Assembly (NCBI RefSeq): GCF_017565765.1
Contig: NZ_JAGDYP010000005.1
Coordinates: 1-64,000, forward strand
Origin: Capnocytophaga bilenii
GTDB taxonomy: Bacteria > Bacteroidota > Bacteroidia > Flavobacteriales > Flavobacteriaceae
Length of the DNA: 64,000 bases
Direction of reading: 5' to 3'
The notes beneath the pieces were generated by a model. The model was not told the DNA's origin, ran no database searches, and saw only the letters and a list, made by a program, of their open reading frames with translations. Both the position numbers and the translations under genes were made by a program. The stretch's first letter is position 1. Every line of letters begins with the position of its first letter. Shown here one piece after another: positions 8,127 through 15,926 of the stretch.

Positions 8127-8132
8127 GGTAGA

Positions 8133-9251
8133 TTATTTTGCAATATCAGTAATTTCTATATCAAATACTAAGTTGCTATTAGGAGGGATAACACCATCTG
8201 CCCCTGCTTCGCCATAACCTAAAGATGATGGAATAAATACACGTATTTTATCACCTACTTTCATTGTGAGAAGTGCTTCTTTAAAGCCTGGTATAAGTCC
8301 TGCTGATGGAGTGTAAGGGAATGGTATAGGTTTGTAACCATTTTGTCTGTCACGCAATGCGTTGTATTTACCAAATTGTTCTTCAACTTCTTTGATATTC
8401 GAATCAAAAAGAGTACCATTTTGCAAATACCCAGCATAATTTACTAAAACTAATTGGTTTTTTTGTGGTTTTTCACCACTGCCTTGTACTACACTTAGTA
8501 TTTTGATTCCTGAAGGCAACGCTTTTAGTTCGGCTTCTTGTTTTTTAAACTCTTCATTAAGTATTTTTGCAGCCTCAATACCTTTTGATTTTCGTACCTC
8601 TATGATTTTAAAGTAGTTGTTAAACACTTCTACAGCATTAAACGCTTTAGCGTCTTTACCATTTGCTATAATAGTAATTTTTTTGATTTTAATGTCTTTT
8701 TTAGGACGATTTCTTTCATCGCGAGGAGCTTTAGCAATAATATCTATCACCTCATCGCCTTTTACAGTTTCTCCAAAAACAGCGTGTCTACCATCTAAGT
8801 GTGGGGTAGGTACTTGGGTAATGAAAAACTGGCTACCATTAGTGTCAGCTCCAGAATTAGCCATAGATAAAATCCCCTTTTTGCTGTGTTTTAAGTTAGG
8901 GTCAAACTCATCTTCAAAACGATAACCAGGATCGCCCATACCTGTACCTGTAGGGTCGCCACCTTGTATCATAAAGCCGTCTATCACACGGTGGAAGATA
9001 GTACCTTCATAAAAAGGTTTCCCTTTGTATTCCTTTTTTACGAAGTTGTTTTTGCCTTCGGCTAAAGTTACAAAATTTGCCACTGTTACAGGAACTTCTT
9101 TGTAATTTAGTTTTACTACTATGTTTCCTTCAGTAGTTTCTATATCAGCAAAAAGCCCATCACCTAAGTCTTTGTATGCTTTTTTCTGCGAACTACAACT
9201 AAAAAACACAAACATTGCTGATAGCAATGCAATAAAATTCATTCTTCTCAT
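8133..9251 (-). CDS. Cyclophilin-FKBP fusion peptidyl-prolyl isomerase, lipoprotein
   Basis: This 372-residue protein carries two unrelated prolyl isomerase domains. After a lipoprotein signal with Cys19 (FVFFSCSSQ), a cyclophilin domain spans about residues 35-190, with [17 protein letters not shown] and NGSQFFITQ as catalytic landmarks. A helical linker of about 50 residues follows, then an FKBP domain (about 255-370) with [14 protein letters not shown] and the typical [13 protein letters not shown] end. It should help fold proteins in the periplasm or at the outer membrane. It lies 21 bases after gldI, so the two isomerase genes are likely co-transcribed and may serve the gliding/type IX apparatus. 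Confidence 0.9.
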   Translation of the reverse strand: MRRMNFIALLSAMFVFFSCSSQKKAYKDLGDGLFADIETTEGNIVVKLNYKEVPVTVANFVTLAEGKNNFVKKEYKGKPFYEGTIFHRVIDGFMIQGGDPTGTGMGDPGYRFEDEFDPNLKHSKKGILSMANSGADTNGSQFFITQVPTPHLDGRHAVFGETVKGDEVIDIIAKAPRDERNRPKKDIKIKKITIIANGKDAKAFNAVEVFNNYFKIIEVRKSKGIEAAKILNEEFKKQEAELKALPSGIKILSVVQGSGEKPQKNQLVLVNYAGYLQNGTLFDSNIKEVEEQFGKYNALRDRQNGYKPIPFPYTPSAGLIPGFKEALLTMKVGDKIRVFIPSSLGYGEAGADGVIPPNSNLVFDIEITDIAK

Positions 9252-9272
9252 ATGCTTATTTTTAATTATTAC

Positions 9273-9845
9273 TTATTCAGGCCGGGGGAGTACTTTCTCT
9301 TGGTTCTTTTCTATCTTAAATACCTCTATTTTGGCTATGATAGGCTGATTATAACTAATTTTATCTTTATCGCCACGATAACCATATGCCACACTAGAAG
9401 GAAAAAAGAAAACACCACTTTCTTGTTCTTTCAGCAATTTTAATGCCGAACGCAAACCTTGAAAGAGTTCTTCTTTATCTACATAGTATTTATATTCTCC
9501 ATCTGGTTTTTCCTGATACAACTCATTACCTTCCAAATCAGAAAGGCTATAGTCATAAGTAACTATGTCACCAAACTGTGCTGTATAAGTAGCAGTTGCA
9601 TTTTTGGTAAGGTAATAGAACTTAAAACCGTGTTGTGAATCTATAAAAGTATGTATGGTATCTTTAGCTATAATAGCCTCTATTTGAGCTTGTTCTGATG
9701 CCAATAAGGCTTTGTTTTTAGCTGCCGATTCCTTCAAAAAAGTACTTGTCTTTTTTGTTATGGGGTGTCGTGCTTGATGATCACCACAAGCACTCAGTGC
9801 GAGGGTAACTACACTTCCTAAGATGATTTTTTTTAATATATTCAT
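9273..9845 (-). CDS. gldI: Gliding motility-associated FKBP-type isomerase GldI
   Basis: GldI is an FKBP-type prolyl isomerase lipoprotein needed for gliding in Flavobacterium, probably folding components of the motility/type IX machinery. This copy is 190 residues with a clear lipobox (LALSAC, Cys20), a helical segment, and an FKBP domain from about residue 80 (FGDIVTYDYSLSDLEGNELY) to VAYGYRGDKDKISYNQPIIA. Its start overlaps the stop of the DHH phosphoesterase gene by four bases, a flavobacterial gene order I know from gliding species. The domain lacks some canonical FKBP active-site aromatics, as is common in GldI. Confidence 0.88.
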   Translation of the reverse strand: MNILKKIILGSVVTLALSACGDHQARHPITKKTSTFLKESAAKNKALLASEQAQIEAIIAKDTIHTFIDSQHGFKFYYLTKNATATYTAQFGDIVTYDYSLSDLEGNELYQEKPDGEYKYYVDKEELFQGLRSALKLLKEQESGVFFFPSSVAYGYRGDKDKISYNQPIIAKIEVFKIEKNQEKVLPRPE

Positions 9846-10840
9846 TTAATAAACTGTGGTAATACGTTTCTAAAATAAGCTACTGCCTCAGCCATATTGC
9901 CGTCATATCTACCGCCTGCAGCATTCTGATGCCCACCTCCATTGAAGTGTTCACGCGCCAAAATATTTACATCTACATCTCCTTTAGAACGCAATGACAT
10001 CTTTACGTAGTTTCCTTCCTGAATAAAGATAACAGCCAATACTGCATCTTTAATAGTAAGTCCGTAATTTACAAACCCTTCTGTATCACCTTTCCTAAAG
10101 TTATGCTGTTGTAATTCGTCAGCTGTAAGGGTTATATAGGCTGTGTGATATTCAGGCAAATAAATCAAATTCTTCAGTGCTACACTTAATAGCTGTAAAC
10201 GATCATAAGAGTTGGTATCATATACATTAGTATTTATAAGGCTGTTATCAGCTCCTTTATCTACAAGGGCAGCCGCTACTCTTAGAGTTTCGCTGGTAGT
10301 AGTGGGATATTTAAAATTACCTGTATCGGTCATCAAGCCTGTATATAGGCAAGTAGCTATATTACTGTCAATAAGTTCTTTATCACCCATAGCTTCTATA
10401 AAAGCATAAACCATTGCACAAGTAGAACTTTCTTCAGGAGATGAAAAAGTTACTTGCGCGTAGTCATCGGGCTCTAAGTGGTGATCTATCATTACAAAAG
10501 CAGCCTTGTGCTCTTCTAACAAAGGTGTAAGCCCATCAGCACGTTTTAGATTATTAAAGTCGAGTGTAAAGATAAGTGAGCTGCTTTGTAATTGTTGCTG
10601 TGCCTTTTCGGGGGTACTGTCATACACTACAATTTCTTGAGCTGCAGGTAACCACTTCAAAAAGTTTGGAAAATCATTAGGAGATACTACAGTAGCATCA
10701 TATCCCTTGTTTTTTAGGTAAATACAAAGCCCCAAACAACTCCCTATGGCATCACCATCGGGGTTTTTATGAGGAATAATGCTTATTTTAGGTTGAGCCT
10801 GTAAGAGTGTTTTTACAGCAGCTATTTTAGTAGAGTTCAT
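9842..10840 (-). CDS. DHH-family phosphoesterase (NrnA-like)
   Basis: Probable NrnA-type enzyme that degrades oligoribonucleotides of two to five bases and/or dephosphorylates 3',5'-pAp. The 332-residue protein has HKNPDGDAIGS (24-34) and the DHH triad (119-121) for the metal-bound active site. The C-terminal DHHA1 domain holds GGGHQNAAGG near residue 305 for substrate binding. It sits between etfA and gldI with overlaps of one and four bases, so these genes form one operon with the PPIase gene. Which substrate dominates cannot be told from sequence. Confidence 0.88.
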   Translation of the reverse strand: MNSTKIAAVKTLLQAQPKISIIPHKNPDGDAIGSCLGLCIYLKNKGYDATVVSPNDFPNFLKWLPAAQEIVVYDSTPEKAQQQLQSSSLIFTLDFNNLKRADGLTPLLEEHKAAFVMIDHHLEPDDYAQVTFSSPEESSTCAMVYAFIEAMGDKELIDSNIATCLYTGLMTDTGNFKYPTTTSETLRVAAALVDKGADNSLINTNVYDTNSYDRLQLLSVALKNLIYLPEYHTAYITLTADELQQHNFRKGDTEGFVNYGLTIKDAVLAVIFIQEGNYVKMSLRSKGDVDVNILAREHFNGGGHQNAAGGRYDGNMAEAVAYFRNVLPQFIK

Positions 10841-11787
10841 TATAATTTAGCTTTTAATTTTTCTATTAGTTTGGGTACTATTTCAAAAGCATCACCTACA
10901 ACACCATAGTCGGCAGCTTTAAAGAAAGGAGCTTCAGGGTCGGTATTGATAACCAATTTCACTTTAGAAGCGTTTACTCCTGCTAAGTGCTGAATGGCTC
11001 CTGAAATACCTACTGCAATATACAAATTAGGAGCAATAGGCTTTCCTGTTTGTCCCACGTGCTCAGAATGAGGTCTCCAGCCCATATCAGCTACGGGTTT
11101 AGAGCAAGCTGTAGCTGCTGCTAATGTTTGTGCCAACTCTTCTATCATTTTCCAGTTTTCAGCTCCTTTTAGTCCACGACCTCCTGATACTACTACTTGC
11201 GCATCGTCTAATGATATTTTATTGCCCAACTTTTCGGTAGCAATAACTTCTATATCAAAATCCTCTGCTGTAAGGGTAGGAGCAAAGGGTACTACCGTAG
11301 CTTCAGCAGTATTTTGCTGGGGAGCAAAAGCATTGTTGGCAAGACTTATGATTTTTATAGGTGTTGTAATTTTTTCAAGTGTGATGGCTTTATTGCTAAA
11401 AGCGTTACACTTCAGTACAAAGTTACTATCGGGTAGTGAAATTACATTATTGGCATACCCAGCTTGTAGCCTGATAGCCAATAGCGGTGCAATGCTTTTA
11501 GCGGCTAACGAACTACTGAATATCACCGTTGTAGCCTGTGTTTGTTCAATAGCTTGGGTAAGTATATGCGCTATGGCTTTAGCCGAAAAGTGTACCAAAC
11601 GTGGCTCCTTTACTGCAAATATTTTATCTACTCCATAGTTGCCTAATATTTCAGTATCATTAGCATTGATAGTTATGGCAGCTACTGTTGTATTTTGCTC
11701 AGTAGCGAGTGTTTTGGCATAAGTAGCTACCTCATAGGCAGTTTTTTTTATCTTCCCCTCTTCTGTATCTATATATATAAGAATCAT
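10840..11787 (-). CDS. etfA: Electron transfer flavoprotein, alpha subunit
   Basis: EtfA pairs with EtfB to carry electrons from acyl-CoA and other dehydrogenases to the quinone pool. At 315 residues it has normal length. The C-terminal FAD-binding domain is clear: VVSGGRGLKGAENW, then MGWRPHSEHVGQTGK and IAVGISGAIQHLAG. The N-terminal half is the adenine-nucleotide alpha-hydrolase-like fold shared with EtfB. It lies 25 bases downstream of etfB in one operon and overlaps the DHH phosphoesterase gene by one base. No ETF:quinone oxidoreductase is in the window. Confidence 0.93.
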   Translation of the reverse strand: MILIYIDTEEGKIKKTAYEVATYAKTLATEQNTTVAAITINANDTEILGNYGVDKIFAVKEPRLVHFSAKAIAHILTQAIEQTQATTVIFSSSLAAKSIAPLLAIRLQAGYANNVISLPDSNFVLKCNAFSNKAITLEKITTPIKIISLANNAFAPQQNTAEATVVPFAPTLTAEDFDIEVIATEKLGNKISLDDAQVVVSGGRGLKGAENWKMIEELAQTLAAATACSKPVADMGWRPHSEHVGQTGKPIAPNLYIAVGISGAIQHLAGVNASKVKLVINTDPEAPFFKAADYGVVGDAFEIVPKLIEKLKAKL

Positions 11788-11812
11788 CTTTTCTATTTTT
11801 GAATGTTGTTAA

Positions 11813-12550
11813 TTATCTGTTGCTCAAAATTACTTCTGCCAAAGTATCTATATCATTAGCATCAATCATTTTGATAGCTTGTTTGGCTGGTAGTTTTTCA
11901 AAACCTTCAGTTGTTACACGCTCTGGAGCACTTTCGGCAGGTAGTACATTAATCACCTTAGTGCGGGCAGCCATTAGGTTACGCATATTAGGAATGCGAA
12001 GGTCGCGCTCAAGGGTAATCCCTTTTTGTCCGCCAACTACCAGCGGTAGGGCTGCTTTTATCTTTTCTTTACCACCATCTATTTCGCGTTCGGCAGTGGC
12101 AGTGTTGCCTTCTATTTCCAATCCTACACATTGGTTAATAAATGGATAATTTAGCAAAGCTGCTATATACCCACCTACTTTACCACCATTGTAATCAATA
12201 GACTCTTTTCCTGCCAAAACAAGGTCATAATTACCCTCTTTGGCTATTTTTGCCAATTGGGTAGCCACCATAAGAGCATCGGTGGGTGAGGCATCTACGC
12301 GTATAATATCGTCAGCACCCACTGCTGAGGCTTTGCGCAATACAGGTTCGGTTTCTGCAGTACCTACATTGGCTATAGTTACGCTACCGCCTAATTTTTC
12401 TTTTAGTAAGATTGCCTTTGTAAGGCAAAACTCATCATTGGGGTTGATGACAAATTGTACCCCAGACGGGTCAAACTTGCGTAAATCACTTGTAAAGTTT
12501 ATTTTAGAAGTAGTATCGGGGACACTACTGATGCATACTAATATTTTCAT
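11813..12550 (-). CDS. etfB: Electron transfer flavoprotein, beta subunit
   Basis: First gene of the operon etfB-etfA-DHH-gldI-PPIase. This 245-residue protein begins MKILVCISSVPDTTSKI and contains the AMP-binding signature (LVLAGKESIDYNGGKVG) and VGGQKGITLERDLRIP, standard for EtfB. Together with EtfA it forms the soluble flavoprotein that receives electrons from flavin dehydrogenases. It is transcribed divergently from the methyltransferase at 12672. A minus-strand promoter probably lies in the 121-base gap, but I could not place it with confidence. Confidence 0.93.
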   Translation of the reverse strand: MKILVCISSVPDTTSKINFTSDLRKFDPSGVQFVINPNDEFCLTKAILLKEKLGGSVTIANVGTAETEPVLRKASAVGADDIIRVDASPTDALMVATQLAKIAKEGNYDLVLAGKESIDYNGGKVGGYIAALLNYPFINQCVGLEIEGNTATAEREIDGGKEKIKAALPLVVGGQKGITLERDLRIPNMRNLMAARTKVINVLPAESAPERVTTEGFEKLPAKQAIKMIDANDIDTLAEVILSNR

Positions 12551-12630
12551 ATGTTATAATACTACTAGTTTTGAACGGGTAAAATTACAGCTTTTTGCGC
12601 TAATGAACAAACTATTTTATAAAAAAAATG

Positions 12631-12638
12631 TATCTTTG
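12631..12638 (+). promoter_or_regulatory. Probable -7 element (TATCTTTG)
   Basis: A TAnnTTTG match 33 bases before the methyltransferase start. No TTG is found at the usual upstream distance, so only the -7 part is supported. Confidence 0.5.
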
Positions 12639-12671
12639 CAGCCTAACTAATTGAAAATCTAATATAAAGCA

Positions 12672-13331
12672 ATGAACCCTCCTGTTGATGATATGCGCCT
12701 TTTAGGGCAATTATTGCGATGCCCTATAGGCGAAAAAGCGCAAGAAGTGGGCGATTATCTCTTCGCCTCTAATAGCCAAATGATTTATACTACTATTGAT
12801 AGTTTGATTCTTCATCCTAATATAAAGCTGCTCGAAATAGGTTTTGGCAATGGCAAACACTTGCCTTATTTGTTTGCTAAAGAAGCTGATTTACAATATT
12901 TAGGGGTTGAGATTTCGGTAGCTATGGTAGCTGAAGCTATTGCTAATAATCGCCAAAGGATGGAAGAGGGGCGTGTTTCTTTTTGTCAAACTGCTCCTGA
13001 TGAACTACCTATGCAGGAAGCTCCTTTTGAGTTGTGTTTTTCAGTAAATACAATTTACTTTATTGATGATTTGCTGAGCTATTGTGCGGATATTTATCAA
13101 CTGCTTGCTGTTGGGGGTAGAATAACATTTACTTTTATTGATAAAGCTGTATTAGAGAAAGCCCCTTTTGCTAAAGAAGGTTTTCGGCTATATACTCCTG
13201 AAGAAATAGCTCAATTATTTATGCAAGTGGGTTTTAAGGTTGTTACTCAAAAATCTTTTCAGGAAGTGTTACCTACCAAAAGCGGTAAAGAAATCACCCG
13301 CTACTATTGGGTAGTAACGGGTGATAAATAA
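12672..13331 (+). CDS. Class I SAM-dependent methyltransferase, substrate unknown
   Basis: This 219-residue protein has the Rossmann SAM-binding motif LLEIGFGNGKHLPYL near residues 53-67, followed by an acidic strand end (YLGVEIS) and a motif IV-like FSVNTIYFIDD. It looks like a small-molecule or quinone-type methyltransferase, but no family-specific motif fixes the substrate. It is a single gene, divergent from etfB and convergent with the TonB-dependent receptor three bases away. The start at 12672 follows a -7 element by 33 bases. Confidence 0.75.
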   Translation: MNPPVDDMRLLGQLLRCPIGEKAQEVGDYLFASNSQMIYTTIDSLILHPNIKLLEIGFGNGKHLPYLFAKEADLQYLGVEISVAMVAEAIANNRQRMEEGRVSFCQTAPDELPMQEAPFELCFSVNTIYFIDDLLSYCADIYQLLAVGGRITFTFIDKAVLEKAPFAKEGFRLYTPEEIAQLFMQVGFKVVTQKSFQEVLPTKSGKEITRYYWVVTGDK

Positions 13332-13334
13332 ATC

Positions 13335-15851
13335 TTACCAAGTGTAAGTAATACCTCCTACAAAATTACGCCCTACACCGGGAATAAAGTTTGTTTTATC
13401 AGCAATTGTAGGGCGTGGATTGAATACTCGCATTCCCATACGTGCTGGAGGTGGTGTAACTTGGTCTTGTATCAGGTAGCTTGAGGCATATACCTTGTCT
13501 AATAAGTTATTGGCTTGGAAAAACAGTGTCCAATTACCTCTCTTAAGTCCTATTTTAGCCCCTAATAGCTCATAAGGGTCTTGATAGTAAGTATTTTTAT
13601 GGTCTGTAGGAGTTTTGGTGGGCAGTGCTTCTACATTCACTTCGGCAAAAAAGCCTGTAGGGTGCTTATAGTCTAACGCTCCATAAAGGTAGTGGGTGGG
13701 GATACCTGCTATTTGGTTTCCTTTTAGGGCTCCTCCGTCAAAAATGAAATCACTATAGTTATAATTTACAAAAAGCGTAAAGCTATCGCCTTTGCTGCTA
13801 AATATGTTTTTCGCAAAGGTAGATTGCAGAGCAGCTTCTACCCCTCGGTGTACTGTACCATAAGGAGCATTTACGGTAATACCATTAATGCCTATTTCAC
13901 CATCGGTAAGGGTGAATATTTCATCTTTCACCCAAGAATAATATGCACTCACATTCCACACAAAAACATCTGTAATATTACCTTTAGTGCCTATTTCGGC
14001 AGTTTGTGCTTTTTGTGCTTTTAGCTCAAAAGCTCCTATGTCTTTAGCACTTGAGTTGGCATTGCTACTATTAGGGAAGAGCACACGGGTACCGCTCATT
14101 GTTGCTCCCCCTGTGAGGCGAATGATTTCTAAGAATGTAGGAGGTTCATAACTCCAGCTGTAATTGCCATACACTTGTGCATTTTCGCTAAATTTGTAAA
14201 TAATACCTGCCTTGGGGTTTACTGCACTATATTTATATTTGTTATCTAATTTTCTTACAGGTGCCGGACTTTGCACGCGGCGTAGGTTATTCCCTGCAAA
14301 AAACGACATAGGGCGTGAAGAGGCGTCGTATAGGTCTTCTATTTTGCGTGTATCATAGCTAGCTTGTACTCCTGCATTTACCCAAAACTTATCAGTAATG
14401 CGATATACATCTGAAAGATGTGCTACAGCGTGGTCTGACAAAAGGTCTTGTTTAGCAAACAAAGCCCCAAAATTGCCTTGCTCATTGATGTTGCGCAGCT
14501 GGTGCATTTTTCCCTGACTAAGATGTACGCCCACTGATAAGTCATTTTTAGATGTATTGTATTCGTAGGTAAGGCGAATACCATAATCGTTGTTGTAATC
14601 GTGGCGTATATTGGTAGCTATAGGGTACACAAAAGCGTCATCGGCGTATTGATAGTATAAGGTGGCTGTGAGCAAGCTGTTAGGACTAAAACGATAAGCC
14701 GATTTGCTGCCAAATCTCGCTATTTTACTACTGCGGTTGGGTTTGTCGCGTACCACATTAGGTCCAAAAGCATAAGGAGCAGTGAGTTTAGGTGCTGCGT
14801 TTATTTGTCGACTATTGCTCTCGTATTGTTGGCGAGTAAGTGGACCTGGTATATCAAAATACAAATCGGTGAATGAGGCGTATAAACGGCTTTCAAACTT
14901 TTGGGTAAATTGTCGTCCTACGTTTAGCAAAGCATTAAATCGCTTAGAACTATTGTAGGTGCGATAACCATTGCTTTTGCTGTAAGAAGTAGATACAAAA
15001 CCGTCATTCTTGCCCGATGTAAAACCTGATGACAAGCTACTATTGAAGTAATTGAAGCTACCAGCTTCCATTTTTACACTTAGTGGTGAAGCGTTATAGC
15101 CGTTTTTGGTTACGAAGTTCATAGCCCCTCCAAGCGTAGCCCCTCCGTATTCCATAGCATTAGCTCCTCGATACACTTCCACCAAATTAGAAGCTTGAGG
15201 CTCTAATACGCCTATAATGTACGAACCATCGGCAAAGTTGATAGGAATACCATCTTGGTATAAGGCTACCCCTCTTGATTGTGGGTTACTTTGTATTCCT
15301 GACCCTCTGATGTTAAGGCGTGGCTGGTCGTTACCGCCAAAAAACTCTTGTATAATAACCCCTGGCTGACGTACTAAGGCATCTTTAAGGGTTTGCGAAC
15401 GCTTTTCTGATAAATCTTTCAGGTTGGCAATGTTAGTACCTCCAGGTACTTTGTCTAATTTTTTGCGCGAAAGAGCTTCCGAATTGGCTATCAAGCTAGG
15501 ATTGTCGCTCACTACCACTTCATCAAGGGTGATGGCTTCTTTGGGTAACGACAAATCTACATAGGTAATGCGGTTTTCATTGTTCTGAAGCACTACTTTT
15601 ACCGTCTGCTTCTCAAAACCTTCTTTGATGATTTCCAATATCACCTCTTTTCCTTCGGGAGTAAAACTCAATGAGTAGGCACCTTGCTCATTGGTATAAG
15701 CCGTAATGTTGGGCTGCTGTTGCAAGCGTACTATTACCCCTGCAACTGCAAATTTGGTTTCATCGGTTACCATTCCTTTTATCTTGTGCTGTTGCCCAAA
15801 TAACAAAGGACTTATCACAAGCATAACCATTAATGATAATTTTTTAAACAT
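13335..15851 (-). CDS. TonB-dependent outer membrane receptor with carboxypeptidase-like domain
   Basis: Outer-membrane importer of about 838 residues driven by TonB. From the N-terminus: signal peptide (MFKKLSLMVMLVISPLLFGQ), a carboxypeptidase-regulatory-like domain (about 20-105), a plug domain with RQPGVIIQEF and RLNIRGSGIQ (about 145-270), and a 22-strand-type beta barrel ending in GGITYTW with a terminal aromatic. I chose 15851 over an in-frame start at 15893 because it begins the signal peptide and follows a full promoter. The plug resembles FecA-like ferric siderophore receptors, but the ligand is unknown and no SusD partner is adjacent. Confidence 0.88.
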   Translation of the reverse strand: MFKKLSLMVMLVISPLLFGQQHKIKGMVTDETKFAVAGVIVRLQQQPNITAYTNEQGAYSLSFTPEGKEVILEIIKEGFEKQTVKVVLQNNENRITYVDLSLPKEAITLDEVVVSDNPSLIANSEALSRKKLDKVPGGTNIANLKDLSEKRSQTLKDALVRQPGVIIQEFFGGNDQPRLNIRGSGIQSNPQSRGVALYQDGIPINFADGSYIIGVLEPQASNLVEVYRGANAMEYGGATLGGAMNFVTKNGYNASPLSVKMEAGSFNYFNSSLSSGFTSGKNDGFVSTSYSKSNGYRTYNSSKRFNALLNVGRQFTQKFESRLYASFTDLYFDIPGPLTRQQYESNSRQINAAPKLTAPYAFGPNVVRDKPNRSSKIARFGSKSAYRFSPNSLLTATLYYQYADDAFVYPIATNIRHDYNNDYGIRLTYEYNTSKNDLSVGVHLSQGKMHQLRNINEQGNFGALFAKQDLLSDHAVAHLSDVYRITDKFWVNAGVQASYDTRKIEDLYDASSRPMSFFAGNNLRRVQSPAPVRKLDNKYKYSAVNPKAGIIYKFSENAQVYGNYSWSYEPPTFLEIIRLTGGATMSGTRVLFPNSSNANSSAKDIGAFELKAQKAQTAEIGTKGNITDVFVWNVSAYYSWVKDEIFTLTDGEIGINGITVNAPYGTVHRGVEAALQSTFAKNIFSSKGDSFTLFVNYNYSDFIFDGGALKGNQIAGIPTHYLYGALDYKHPTGFFAEVNVEALPTKTPTDHKNTYYQDPYELLGAKIGLKRGNWTLFFQANNLLDKVYASSYLIQDQVTPPPARMGMRVFNPRPTIADKTNFIPGVGRNFVGGITYTW

Positions 15852-15881
15852 AAGATTGTAATTTGTTAATTTAGAATGGTG

Positions 15882-15911
15882 CAAAATTAACAATTTAATT
15901 TGAATCTACAA
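15882..15911 (-). promoter_or_regulatory. Promoter of the TonB-dependent receptor gene
   Basis: On the minus strand TTG (15909-15911), 19 bases, TAATTTTG (15882-15889): a good match to the Bacteroidota consensus, 30 bases upstream of the chosen start. Confidence 0.75.
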
Positions 15912-15926
15912 GTTGAAAAGATTTTT

